A stretch of DNA of 37,885 bases, taken from contig JAFIEF010000028.1 of assembly GCA_020832655.1 (NCBI GenBank), positions 1-37,885 on the forward strand, in the 5' to 3' direction. Position numbers and translations under genes: made by a program. The notes under the pieces are model-generated. The model worked only from the letters and a program-made list of their open reading frames with translations. It ran no database searches and was not told the DNA's origin. The DNA is from Paracoccaceae bacterium (lineage in GTDB: Bacteria > Pseudomonadota > Alphaproteobacteria > Rhodobacterales > Rhodobacteraceae). Shown here one piece after another: positions 1 to 8,083 of this stretch. Every line of letters starts with the position of its first letter. Within the stretch, counting starts at the first letter, position 1.

Positions 1-246
1 GATCTGTCCATCGTCAAGGCATGGAAGGCCGACACCACCGGCAATGCGATCTTCCGCAAGACCGCGCGCAACTTCAACCCGCCCGCGGCGAAATGCGGGA
101 AGGTCTGCGTGCTGGAGGTCGAGGAGATCGTCCAGCCCGGCGAACTGGACCCTGATAACATTCATCTGCCCGGCATTTATGTGCACCGCCTGATCCAGGG
201 CCAGCACGAAAAACGCATCGAACAGCGCACTGTGCGCGCGGCTTGA
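1..246 (+). CDS. scoA: 3-oxoacid CoA-transferase subunit A, 3' end (partial)
   Basis: The frame is open from the first base of the window and ends with TGA at 244-246, giving the last 81 codons of a protein whose start lies outside. The tail contains the family pattern of subunit A of two-subunit CoA-transferases: TAxNFNPPAA-like residues (TARNFNPPAAKCG near codon 21) and the LPGIYVHR motif near codon 57. Subunit A together with the next gene transfers CoA between succinyl-CoA and acetoacetate or a similar 3-oxoacid in the cytoplasm. It lies 13 bp before the subunit B gene, so the two are co-transcribed. Acetoacetate made by the leucine pathway further along the window would be a natural substrate. 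The exact substrate cannot be decided from this fragment. Confidence 0.9.
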   Translation, partial: DLSIVKAWKADTTGNAIFRKTARNFNPPAAKCGKVCVLEVEEIVQPGELDPDNIHLPGIYVHRLIQGQHEKRIEQRTVRAA

Positions 247-259
247 AGGAGGAAAGATC

Positions 260-889
260 ATGCCTTGGGACCGCAACCAGATGGCCGCGCGGGCGGCGCA
301 GGAACTTGAAGACGGGATGTATGTGAACCTTGGCATCGGCATTCCGACGCTGGTGGCCAATTTCATCCCCGAAGGCGTGCAGGTCACGCTGCAATCGGAA
401 AACGGGATGCTGGGCATCGGCCCCTTCCCGACCGAAGACGAAGTTGACGCCGATCTGATCAATGCCGGCAAGCAGACCGTGACCGCGCTGCCGCATACGG
501 CCTATTTCGACAGTGCCGAAAGCTTCGCCATGATCCGTGGCGGCAAGATCAACATGGCGATCCTTGGTGCGATGGAAGTGGCCGAAAACGGCGATATCGC
601 GAACTGGATGATCCCCGGCAAGCTGGTCAAGGGCATGGGCGGCGCTATGGATCTGGTGGCGGGGGTGGACCGGGTGATCGTGGTTATGGATCACACCAAC
701 AAGGCCGGTGAATCGAAGCTGCTGAAAGCCTGCACCCTGCCGCTGACCGCGCAGGGCGTGGTCAAGCGCATCATCAGCAATCTGGGCGTTCTGGATGTGG
801 TCGAGGGCGGGCTGAAAATCGTCGAATGTGCCGATGGCGTCACCGAAGAAGACATCCGCGCCGCGACCGAGGCCGCGATCATCAACTGA
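260..889 (+). CDS. scoB: 3-oxoacid CoA-transferase subunit B
   Basis: This 209-residue protein matches the usual length of subunit B of succinyl-CoA:3-ketoacid CoA-transferase. The glycine-rich GIGIPT motif is at residues 25-30. The SENG motif, whose glutamate (E47) forms the covalent CoA thioester in this family, is at 46-49. The start has a strong AAGGAGG ribosome binding site about 9 nt upstream. The protein pairs with the upstream subunit A to move CoA onto acetoacetate, yielding acetoacetyl-CoA for the thiolase encoded at 18670-19842. The operon ends at a strong hairpin (915-946) shared with the convergent efflux operon. Related CoA-transferases act on other 3-oxoacids, so the substrate assignment is an inference. 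Confidence 0.93.
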   Translation: MPWDRNQMAARAAQELEDGMYVNLGIGIPTLVANFIPEGVQVTLQSENGMLGIGPFPTEDEVDADLINAGKQTVTALPHTAYFDSAESFAMIRGGKINMAILGAMEVAENGDIANWMIPGKLVKGMGGAMDLVAGVDRVIVVMDHTNKAGESKLLKACTLPLTAQGVVKRIISNLGVLDVVEGGLKIVECADGVTEEDIRAATEAAIIN

Positions 890-914
890 TCCACCAGCGA
901 TTGCGAAACTGAAA

Positions 915-946
915 AAAAGGCGCGGCCCGGACAGGCTGCGCCTTTT
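915..946. terminator. Bidirectional terminator between scoB and the RND pump gene
   Basis: The arms AAAAGGCGC-G-GCC (915-927) and GGC-T-GCGCCTTTT (934-946) pair over 13 positions with one G/T wobble around a 6-nt loop. The A-run at 912-918 gives a U-tract for the minus strand, and the T-run 943-946 gives one for the plus strand. It sits between the stops of two convergent genes, so it can end both transcripts. Confidence 0.85.
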
Positions 947-947
947 G

Positions 948-3900
948 TCATTCTGCGGCTTTCAGCGGCGCATTCGGGCGCGCGGCATCTTCGGGGTCCA
1001 GAAGCTGCGCGGTTTCCGGCATCAGTGGCTGCGGGTTGGCTTGTGGGGGTGGCCCGGTGTCCCAGACAATCTCCAGCCCTGAAATCGCGACCAGTTTGCG
1101 CGCCAGTGCCTGATCGCGCCGCAGGGCAGAGTCGCGCCGTGACAGCAGCCAGCGCAGCCCCAGCGCACTGCGATAGGCGCCTTTTTCCAGCCAGACCCGC
1201 AGCGCCAGCAGTGCCGGTGTCACCATCAATGTCAGGATGGTGGCGATCCCCAGCCCGAACACCACGGCCGTTGCAAGCTGCTTCCACCACAGCGCCACCG
1301 GGCTGTCGATATAATAGCCGCCATTGACGAAATCGATCGACAGCCCCAGCATCATCGGGGTCAGCCCGGCCATTGTGGTGGTGGTGGTCATCAGCACGGG
1401 GCGGATGCGGGCCTCGACCGTGCGGATGATCGCCTCGATCCGGGGCATGATGGCTGCGTAATTCTGATAGGTGTCGATCAGCACGATATTGTTGTTCACG
1501 ACAATCCCCGCCAGCGCGACAATGCCGGTGCCGGTCATGATGACGGAAAATGTCTGATCCATCACCAGCATGCCGATCAGCACGCCCGTAGAGGACAGCA
1601 CCACCGCCAGCAGCACCAGCACCGAATTGTAGAAGCTGTTGAACTGCGTCAGCAGGATCACGAACATCAGCCCCAGCGCGGCCCCGAAGGCCACCATCAG
1701 GAACTGGGTGCTTTCTTCCTGATCCTGCTGCTCGCCGGTCCATTCCCAGCCGATGCTGACGGGCAGGGGGCTTTCGGTTTCCAGCCAGTCGGTCAGCGCC
1801 TCGATCCGTTCGGTGGGTGTGATGGGTATGATGCGCCAGCCATTCTGCTCGATCTCCTGCAATGTGGCGCGTGCGCGGTTGTAGTCCTCGCTGCCGGTGG
1901 CGTGATCGCGCGGGGTGGTGTCTTCGCGCCGCAGGATGCGTCGGGTCTCGCCCGCGCTGTCGACCAGCCGCACAAGGCCCGAGCGCACATCCGCCTTCAC
2001 ATCGAAAAAGCGCTGCTGGTTGACGCGGTCGATCTGGCCGCGACGTGCGACCGGCTTCATGGCGATGAAATTCGACAGCGGCACCAGCCCTGCATTGGTC
2101 TGCACGCGCAGGGTTTCCAGCGTCGACAGCAGCCGGTCGCCTTCGGGCAGGCGCACGCGGATGTCGATCTCCTCGTCGGAACTGTCCACCCGCATCGTGT
2201 CTAGCAGCAATCCGCGCGTGACAAGCTGGACCATGCCGCCGATTGTGGCGACATCGGCCCCGAAGCGGCCCGCCAGTCCGGTATCGACATCGATCTGCCA
2301 GTCAATGCCGGGGATCGGGCGGCTGTCTTCCAGATCGAACAGGCCGGGCATGTCACCAAATTTGGCCAGCACGGTTTCGACGGCTTCATCCAGATCACCG
2401 AAATCCTGCCCGGTCAGCCGCAGATGCACCGGCTTGGCCCCGGCTGGCCCGCCGGTCTGCACCAGAAACTCGGTCTGGATGCCGGGGAGCTGGTCGAATT
2501 GCTGCTCCAGCCGGTCCAGAATGACGCTGCCGCGCATGTCAGGGTCGCCAAGGCGGGTCTGCCAATGGGTCAGTTCGAACTGCAACTGGCCGATGGCGTC
2601 GCGCGGTGGTCCGGCCCCGGCTGTGTTCGTGTTCAGCCCGCCCGCGCCCGCAAAAGCAAAGACCGAGGCAAGCCCTTCTTCGGCCAGTGCGATATCTTCC
2701 ACCTGCCGCAGCAGTGCATCCTGTTCCGACAGCGACAGATTGCCCCGCGCGCGGACATAGATGATGCCGCGCTCTGGTTCGGTTTCAACGAAGAATTCGA
2801 CCCCGCGATTGTTCTGCCCGTAATACTGGAAGGTGCCCATGACAAAGGCTGCCACCGCCACGATCAGCACCACCGGCATGATCGGGTTGCCGACAAAGAA
2901 GCGCATCACATAGCCTGCCGGGGAATGCTTGCGGCTGGCATTGATGCGGGCCGGTTTGCGCAACGGCTTGACTGCGGCGAAGCTGATGGACACCCCGATG
3001 GCGGACAGAAGCATCAGTACTGCGCCGGGGGCAAGCTCTGTCACTGATTGCGCGGGCTGGGTGCCGCCGGTCAGATAGCCGGGGTTCAGCAGCAGCATAA
3101 CCCCCAGCAGCATCGCCCCGGCGGATATGACGGCAAAGGGCAGCCGCATGATCCAGGGCAGGCGGCGCAGCGCCTCGGTCGCGCCTGTCAGCTTCAGCGC
3201 CAGATTACCCGTCACCCCGCCCAGAACCGGCAGGAAGATCAGCGCAACCACCAGCGATGCGGTCAGCACGAAGATCAGCGTCACCGGCAACATGCCCATG
3301 AATTCGCCCGCCACGCCGGGCCAGAACAGCATTGGCAGAAAGGCGCAAAGCGTGGTCGCGGTCGAGGCGGTGATCGGCCAGAACATGCGCTGTGCGGCCT
3401 TGACATAAGCCTGCATCGGGCGGTCGCCTTCCTGCAGGCGCTTGTCGGCATATTCGGTCACCACCACGGCGCCATCAACCAGCACGCCCACTGCAAGGAT
3501 CAGCCCGAACATGACGATGTTCGACACCGCAACGCCCATCAGCCCCAACAGGATGAAGCACAACAGGAAGGATGTCGGGATTGCGGTGCCCACCAAGAGC
3601 GCCGAGCGCGCGCCCAGCGCGGCCAGCACCACGATCATCACCAGCGCAATCGCAGTCATGACAGAGCCTTCCAGCTGGCTGACCATCTCGCCGGTCTGGA
3701 TAGAGGTATCCAGCGCGGGGGTGACGCGGATCGCAGCCTGCAATTCCTCTGGCCAGCTTGCGCGTTCCTCTTCGATTGCGGCGCGCACTTGTTCCGAGGT
3801 GTCGATGGCGTTGTAACCCTTGCGCTTGACCACCTGAATCGCAAGATTGGTATCGCCATTGAAGCGCGCTGTGCCCGCGCGGTCGGCGAAGGTCATGCGG

Positions 3901-4679
3901 ATCTCGGCCAGATCGCCCAGTCGCACCACGGAATCGCCGCGCACCTTGACCGGCAGGCGATAGATATCCTCGACCGACCCGAAGCTGGCAGGCACCGTCA
4001 CGCCAAAGGCGCCGGCGCGGGTCTCGACCTCGCCTGCGGCGACAAGCTGGTTGTTCTGGGTGACGACGCGGATCAGATCGCCGGCGGTCACGTTATAGGC
4101 TTCCAGCCGCAGCGGATCGATCAGAACCTCGACCATTTCATCGCGCGCGCCAGCGATTTCGGCTTCCAGCACCGAGTCCAGATCCTCGATCCGGCGCTGC
4201 AAATCGCGCGTGGCGCGCAGCAAGGCGCGTTCCGACACATCGCCGGAAATAGCGACAATGATCATCGGAAACTCAGAGAAATTGATCTCGGTGATCGCGT
4301 AATTCTCGTATCCGCTGGGAAATTTGCCTTCGGCGCGGCTCATCGCGTCGCGAATATCGGCCATTGTCGCGGTCTTGTCCCAGCCGAATTCGAATTCCAA
4401 CACCGCCGCGGCAAAGCCTTCGGCGGAAAAGGCGCTGAGTGTCTTCAACCCGTCCAGATCGGAAAGTTCCGTTTCCATCGGGCGCACCAGCATCGATTCG
4501 CCATCGACCGCCGAGATGCCAGGGAAGGGCACTGTGATGATGACGGCGGGCACCTCGATATCCGGCTCGCCCTCCTTGGGAAGCCCGACATAGGCGGCAG
4601 CCCCCGCAAACAGCGTCATCGCCATCAGCGCAAGGATCATCCTTGCGCGTCCGGCAGCCCAGAATACCAGCCCCGTCAT
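948..4679 (-). CDS. RND-family efflux pump, inner-membrane transporter (enlarged)
   Basis: This proton-driven resistance-nodulation-division transporter is expected to work as an inner-membrane trimer. I place the start at the ATG at 4679, overlapping the adaptor gene stop by 4 bp (ATGA). The frame runs 38 codons further upstream, but that part lies inside the adaptor gene. The protein is 1243 residues, roughly 200 longer than typical AcrB-type pumps. The TM4 region (about residues 390-410) reads GVLVDGAVVV, with one Asp (D402) where AcrB has two. TM10 reads GIVVNNNIVLID, with Asn in place of the AcrB lysine. Two extra hydrophobic stretches (about 510-531 and 551-570) lie between TM6 and TM7, and a soluble tail of about 80 residues follows the last membrane segment. 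No TolC-type channel is nearby. The substrate is unknown. Confidence 0.88.
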   Translation of the reverse strand: MTGLVFWAAGRARMILALMAMTLFAGAAAYVGLPKEGEPDIEVPAVIITVPFPGISAVDGESMLVRPMETELSDLDGLKTLSAFSAEGFAAAVLEFEFGWDKTATMADIRDAMSRAEGKFPSGYENYAITEINFSEFPMIIVAISGDVSERALLRATRDLQRRIEDLDSVLEAEIAGARDEMVEVLIDPLRLEAYNVTAGDLIRVVTQNNQLVAAGEVETRAGAFGVTVPASFGSVEDIYRLPVKVRGDSVVRLGDLAEIRMTFADRAGTARFNGDTNLAIQVVKRKGYNAIDTSEQVRAAIEEERASWPEELQAAIRVTPALDTSIQTGEMVSQLEGSVMTAIALVMIVVLAALGARSALLVGTAIPTSFLLCFILLGLMGVAVSNIVMFGLILAVGVLVDGAVVVTEYADKRLQEGDRPMQAYVKAAQRMFWPITASTATTLCAFLPMLFWPGVAGEFMGMLPVTLIFVLTASLVVALIFLPVLGGVTGNLALKLTGATEALRRLPWIMRLPFAVISAGAMLLGVMLLLNPGYLTGGTQPAQSVTELAPGAVLMLLSAIGVSISFAAVKPLRKPARINASRKHSPAGYVMRFFVGNPIMPVVLIVAVAAFVMGTFQYYGQNNRGVEFFVETEPERGIIYVRARGNLSLSEQDALLRQVEDIALAEEGLASVFAFAGAGGLNTNTAGAGPPRDAIGQLQFELTHWQTRLGDPDMRGSVILDRLEQQFDQLPGIQTEFLVQTGGPAGAKPVHLRLTGQDFGDLDEAVETVLAKFGDMPGLFDLEDSRPIPGIDWQIDVDTGLAGRFGADVATIGGMVQLVTRGLLLDTMRVDSSDEEIDIRVRLPEGDRLLSTLETLRVQTNAGLVPLSNFIAMKPVARRGQIDRVNQQRFFDVKADVRSGLVRLVDSAGETRRILRREDTTPRDHATGSEDYNRARATLQEIEQNGWRIIPITPTERIEALTDWLETESPLPVSIGWEWTGEQQDQEESTQFLMVAFGAALGLMFVILLTQFNSFYNSVLVLLAVVLSSTGVLIGMLVMDQTFSVIMTGTGIVALAGIVVNNNIVLIDTYQNYAAIMPRIEAIIRTVEARIRPVLMTTTTTMAGLTPMMLGLSIDFVNGGYYIDSPVALWWKQLATAVVFGLGIATILTLMVTPALLALRVWLEKGAYRSALGLRWLLSRRDSALRRDQALARKLVAISGLEIVWDTGPPPQANPQPLMPETAQLLDPEDAARPNAPLKAAE

Positions 4680-5785
4680 TGTGCGTCTGCCGCGTCGGCG
4701 TCGCGCAGCACGACCTTGACCCGCGCACCTTCGCGGGTGAATTCCTGCCCCACGATGATCGCGGTGATCTGCTTGGGCAGGCCGCTTAGCCACATCCCGT
4801 CATCGGTGTCGCGCACCAGCCGGGCCGGGGCAAAGCTGACCAGCCCGTCCGCATCCACCACCCGAAGCCCCAGATCGCCCGCATCGTTCAGGGTCAGCGC
4901 CGAGCCGGGCAGCAAATGCCCGGTTTCCGATTCGGCTTGAATCAGAATATCGGCGCTTTGACCGTCGCGGATCAGATTGTCGGGGTTGGGCACCTTGACC
5001 TCTACCCGGAATGTACGGGTTTCGGGATCGGCCGAGCGGGCCAGAAAGCTGACCTCGCCCATCACTTCGCGCCCCGAAGCCAGACGGGCACCGGCCACGG
5101 CCCCTTCGGACAGACGGTCGATCTGGGTTTCGGTGGCAAACCCGACCAGCGTGATCGGGTCAAGCTGGATCAATGTGGCGCAAAGCGCGCCGGGTTGCAG
5201 CAGACTGCCCAGTTCCGCGGTGTCGGATTCCAGCCGTCCGGCAAAGGGCGCATGCATCACCAGCCGCGCCAGTTCCTCGACCGCGCGGTCAACCCCGGCC
5301 TGCGCCGATTGCAGCGCCGCGCGGGCATTGGCAAGGCGTGTCTCAGACCCAAACCCCCCTTCGGCCAGACCAGAGGCCGCGCGGTAATTGATCTCTGCCT
5401 CGGCCAGCCTTGCGCGGGCTTCGTCCAGCGCCGCCTTGCGCACGCCGGGGGACAATTCGCACAGCGGATCGCCCGCATCGACCGTGGCCCCGCGCCGCAG
5501 TGGTTCGGACACCACCAGCCCCGAGGTTTCGGCCCGCACCTCGACCCGGCGCGCGGCTTCGGTGCGCCCGCGCAGCACGATGGTAGTGGGGATCTCTTGC
5601 GCGACCGAGCGTTGTGCCAGCACCTGCACTTGCGGTGGGGGCGGGTCATCTGACACGGCACCAGCGGTCCGGGGCTCTTCGTCAGACAGGACACCTGCAA
5701 AGCCCAGCAACGCATCGCGTTCCAGAACCGCCAGATAAATGGCCGACATCACCACCAGAGCAGTGAGGAGGGGGAAGATACGCAT
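4676..5785 (-). CDS. RND efflux periplasmic adaptor (HlyD/AcrA family)
   Basis: This membrane fusion protein links the RND pump to an outer-membrane channel. I choose the ATG at 5785 (369 residues), because it has GGAG 8 nt upstream (5794-5797). An in-frame ATG at 5812 has no visible ribosome binding site. Residues 4-20 are hydrophobic and start after MR, giving an N-terminal membrane anchor or uncleaved signal. There is no lipobox cysteine. A lipoyl/barrel-sandwich half (VEVRAETSGLV near 80-90) leads into a helical hairpin rich in Ala, Glu and Arg (about 115-165), then the second half APFAGRL and the beta-barrel domain with the FRVEVKVPNP motif. The stop overlaps the pump start by 4 bp, so the two are translated together. 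A palindrome upstream (5829-5846) may be an operator. Confidence 0.88.
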   Translation of the reverse strand: MRIFPLLTALVVMSAIYLAVLERDALLGFAGVLSDEEPRTAGAVSDDPPPPQVQVLAQRSVAQEIPTTIVLRGRTEAARRVEVRAETSGLVVSEPLRRGATVDAGDPLCELSPGVRKAALDEARARLAEAEINYRAASGLAEGGFGSETRLANARAALQSAQAGVDRAVEELARLVMHAPFAGRLESDTAELGSLLQPGALCATLIQLDPITLVGFATETQIDRLSEGAVAGARLASGREVMGEVSFLARSADPETRTFRVEVKVPNPDNLIRDGQSADILIQAESETGHLLPGSALTLNDAGDLGLRVVDADGLVSFAPARLVRDTDDGMWLSGLPKQITAIIVGQEFTREGARVKVVLRDADAADAQ

Positions 5786-5828
5786 TCGGGTCACTCCGGG
5801 CTGACCAGCCATATCTATGCTGGATACG

Positions 5829-5846
5829 CTGAACTCGCCAGTTCAG
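5829..5846. promoter_or_regulatory. Candidate operator palindrome upstream of the efflux operon
   Basis: CTGAAC (5829-5834) and GTTCAG (5841-5846) form a perfect 6-bp inverted repeat with a 6-nt spacer. It lies 44-61 bp upstream of the preferred adaptor start, in the region where the efflux promoter must be. Dyads like this are typical of TetR- or MarR-type repressor sites, which commonly control RND pumps. No repressor gene is adjacent, so this is a candidate only. Confidence 0.4.
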
Positions 5847-5945
5847 ATTACTCTGGCGGCGCATGAATCACAACCAGTCACCACGTTGCAACAGGGGCAG
5901 ACGGGGCGCTGCTGTCAATGCGTGCATTCGCTGGCGTGGCAGGGC

Positions 5946-5975
5946 TTGGCATCCGGCCTGTCTTCGCGCTACAAG
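5946..5975 (+). promoter_or_regulatory. Candidate sigma-70-type promoter for yfgM-bamB-der
   Basis: TTGGCA (5946-5951, five of six bases of the -35 consensus) is followed after 18 nt by TACAAG (5970-5975, four of six bases of the -10 consensus). It would start transcription roughly 20 nt before the GTG at 6002. The evidence is pattern matching only. Confidence 0.35.
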
Positions 5976-6001
5976 GGGCCGGATGTGACAGAGGTGCCGG
6001 T

Positions 6002-6652
6002 GTGAGCAATCCAGACAGTTTCATTGACGAAGTCACCGAAGAGCTGCGCCGCGACCGGATCGCGGGCTATATGCGCCGCTATGGCTGGATCGCGGTGCTG
6101 GCGGTGGTGCTGATCGTCGGGGGCGCGGCCTGGAATGAGTGGCGCAAGCATCAGGCCGAGCAATCGGCGCAAGCCTTTGGCGATGCGGTGCTGGCCGCGT
6201 TGGAGCATGACGACCCCGCCGCGCGCATCGCGGCGATGTCGCAGATCGATGCCAGCGCCACCCAGCAAGGCATCATCAACCTGCTCAACGCCGGTGAAAT
6301 GCTGCAAACCGACCGCACCGCCGCGCTGGCGGCGCTTCAGGACACTGCGCAGAACAATGCGCTGCCTGACGCTTACCGCCAGCTTGCCGCGCTGACCCAT
6401 GTCATGGCCGCAGGCGCTGATCTACCGGTGCAGGAACGGGCCGAGACACTGGCACGGCTGTCACGGCCCGGCCAGCCTTTCCGCCCTCTGGCGTTAGAGC
6501 AAGAGGCGTTTCTGGCGCTGGAGCAGGGCAATCCCGAAAGAAGCATTGAAATCCTGACGGACTTGTTGTCACACTCTGACGTGACCGAGGCGCTGCGGCG
6601 GCGCGCCTCGCAACTGATCATTGCGTTGGGGGGGGATCCTGCCGCAAGCTGA
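6002..6652 (+). CDS. YfgM-like tetratricopeptide membrane protein
   Basis: I place the start at GTG 6002 (216 residues), with GAGG 7 nt upstream (5991-5994). The longer frame to 5918 lacks such a site and encodes unlikely residues. The N-terminus (SNPDSFIDEVTEELRRDR) is cytoplasmic and charged. A single membrane helix spans about residues 29-45 (WIAVLAVVLIVGG). The rest is Ala/Leu-rich helices consistent with TPR-like repeats exposed to the periplasm. In gammaproteobacteria YfgM is an ancillary SecYEG/PpiD partner that passes proteins to periplasmic chaperones. Its gene there also precedes bamB and der, and the same order here supports the call. The protein has no catalytic motif. Sequence divergence means the function is transferred mostly by synteny and topology. 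Confidence 0.78.
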   Translation: MSNPDSFIDEVTEELRRDRIAGYMRRYGWIAVLAVVLIVGGAAWNEWRKHQAEQSAQAFGDAVLAALEHDDPAARIAAMSQIDASATQQGIINLLNAGEMLQTDRTAALAALQDTAQNNALPDAYRQLAALTHVMAAGADLPVQERAETLARLSRPGQPFRPLALEQEAFLALEQGNPERSIEILTDLLSHSDVTEALRRRASQLIIALGGDPAAS

Positions 6653-6733
6653 TTTCTGCCATGCCCGACCCGGCGCGGACCGGCGAAGGGCAGATTTTGC
6701 CAGCCCAGCACGGGGCCAGATTTACAGGAGCGT

Positions 6734-8050
6734 ATGGTGAAACTCTGGACATATGCGAGCATTCTTGCCCTGGGCGGTGTTCTGGCGGCGTGTGATCGCG
6801 GCTTCATTCTGGAAGGCGAACGCTTCCCGCTGCGCGCGCCCTTCGCTGAAGATGCGGGCGAAGCGCCAGCGAACCGTGCCTTGCCGATCTCGCTTCCCGC
6901 TGCGGCCAGCAATGCAGCCTGGACCCACCGGCTGGGTACACCGAATACGCGCATCGCGCATCCGGCCCTTGGCGGGTCGCTGACGCCGGTCTGGTCGGTT
7001 TCGATCGGGCAGGGCGAAGGGCGCCGCCACCGGATTACAGCGGAACCCGTGGCCAGTGGCGGGCTGATCTACACGCTGGACAGTCGCGCGCGCGTCAGTG
7101 CGATATCGACCAGCGGCGACCTGGCCTGGAGCCGCGATCTGACGCCTGAATTCACGCGCAGCGGCGACAGCGCTTCGGGCGGCGGGCTGGCCATTGCCGA
7201 TGGGCGGCTCTATGTCGCTTCGGCCTTCGGGGTGCTGTCTGCGCTGGATCTGCGCAGCGGCGATGTGATCTGGACCAAGCGTTTCGATGCGCCGCTGACC
7301 GGCGCGCCAACCATCGCCGGGGACCGCGTCTTTGTCGTCGCCAGCGACAGTTCCGCCTGGTCGATCGATGCCGCCACCGGCAAGACCGACTGGTTCCTGA
7401 CGGGGGCGCCTTCGGTCTCGGCAATGGTGGGCGGTCCGGCCCCGGCTGTGGCAGGCCATCTGGTGCTGTTTGCCACCCCCGGCGGCGAATTGATCGCCGC
7501 GCGGCGCGATACCGGCCAGATCGTGTGGCGCACGGCCGTTGCGGGCACCCGTATCGGGGTCGCCTATGCACAGGTCAATGATGTCACGGGCGACCCGGTT
7601 ATTCAGGGTGAGCGGGTCTTTGTCGGAAACCAGTCTGGCCGCGTGATGGCGCTGAACCTTCAGGATGGGCGCCGCCTGTGGACTGCGGACGAAGCCGCCT
7701 ATGGCCCGGTCTGGCCTGTGGGCGGGTCGGTCTTTCTGATGTCGGACCGCAACCGCGTTGTGCGACTTGATGCCGGCAGCGGCGACTTCATCTGGGGTCA
7801 GCAACTGCCCCTGCACACCGAGACCCGCGAACGCCGCCGGGCCCAGATTTACGCGCATTATGGCCCGGTTCTGGCGGGCGGGCGGCTGATCGTGGCATCG
7901 GATGACGGCAAGCTGCGGATGTTCGATCCTGCCTCTGGCGAAAGCCGCGGCGAGGTGGAACTGCGCGGCGGTGCCGCTGTCAGCCCGATCGTGGTGGGTG
8001 GCACGCTTTATGTGGTGTCGCGCGATGGCAACCTGATTGCCTATCGCTGA
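6734..8050 (+). CDS. bamB: Outer membrane protein assembly factor BamB (PQQ-like beta-propeller lipoprotein)
   Basis: The 438-residue protein starts with a lipoprotein signal whose lipobox LAAC ends at C20. The mature protein contains repeated PQQ-propeller blades with the pattern G.LY.LD..TG...W (for example LSALDLRSGDVIW, AWSIDAATGKTDW, VRLDAGSGDFIW and the last blade ending VVSRDGNLIAY). BamB is the propeller subunit of the BAM complex that inserts beta-barrel proteins into the outer membrane. The residue after the lipidated cysteine is Asp, which in E. coli favours inner-membrane retention; whether that rule holds here is unknown. The gene follows the yfgM-like gene by 81 bp and precedes der by 33 bp. 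The ATG at 6734 has an AGGAG site (6726-6730) only 3 nt upstream. Confidence 0.92.
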   Translation: MVKLWTYASILALGGVLAACDRGFILEGERFPLRAPFAEDAGEAPANRALPISLPAAASNAAWTHRLGTPNTRIAHPALGGSLTPVWSVSIGQGEGRRHRITAEPVASGGLIYTLDSRARVSAISTSGDLAWSRDLTPEFTRSGDSASGGGLAIADGRLYVASAFGVLSALDLRSGDVIWTKRFDAPLTGAPTIAGDRVFVVASDSSAWSIDAATGKTDWFLTGAPSVSAMVGGPAPAVAGHLVLFATPGGELIAARRDTGQIVWRTAVAGTRIGVAYAQVNDVTGDPVIQGERVFVGNQSGRVMALNLQDGRRLWTADEAAYGPVWPVGGSVFLMSDRNRVVRLDAGSGDFIWGQQLPLHTETRERRRAQIYAHYGPVLAGGRLIVASDDGKLRMFDPASGESRGEVELRGGAAVSPIVVGGTLYVVSRDGNLIAYR

Positions 8051-8083
8051 GCCATCCCGGATCAGCGCCTTCGGAGGCGGAGC

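Noticed and set aside
1915-2760. 281-codon Ser/Arg-rich plus-strand frame inside the RND gene
   Set aside because: It is a shadow of the pump gene with biased composition and no motif.
3048-4940. 630-codon frame antisense to the RND pump and adaptor genes
   Set aside because: The translation is full of His, Gln, Arg and Gly with no recognisable motif, and the opposite strand is a convincing transporter.
5817-6005. 62-codon frame in the gap before the yfgM-like gene
   Set aside because: It has no ribosome binding site, overlaps the operator-like palindrome and the candidate promoter, and resembles no family.
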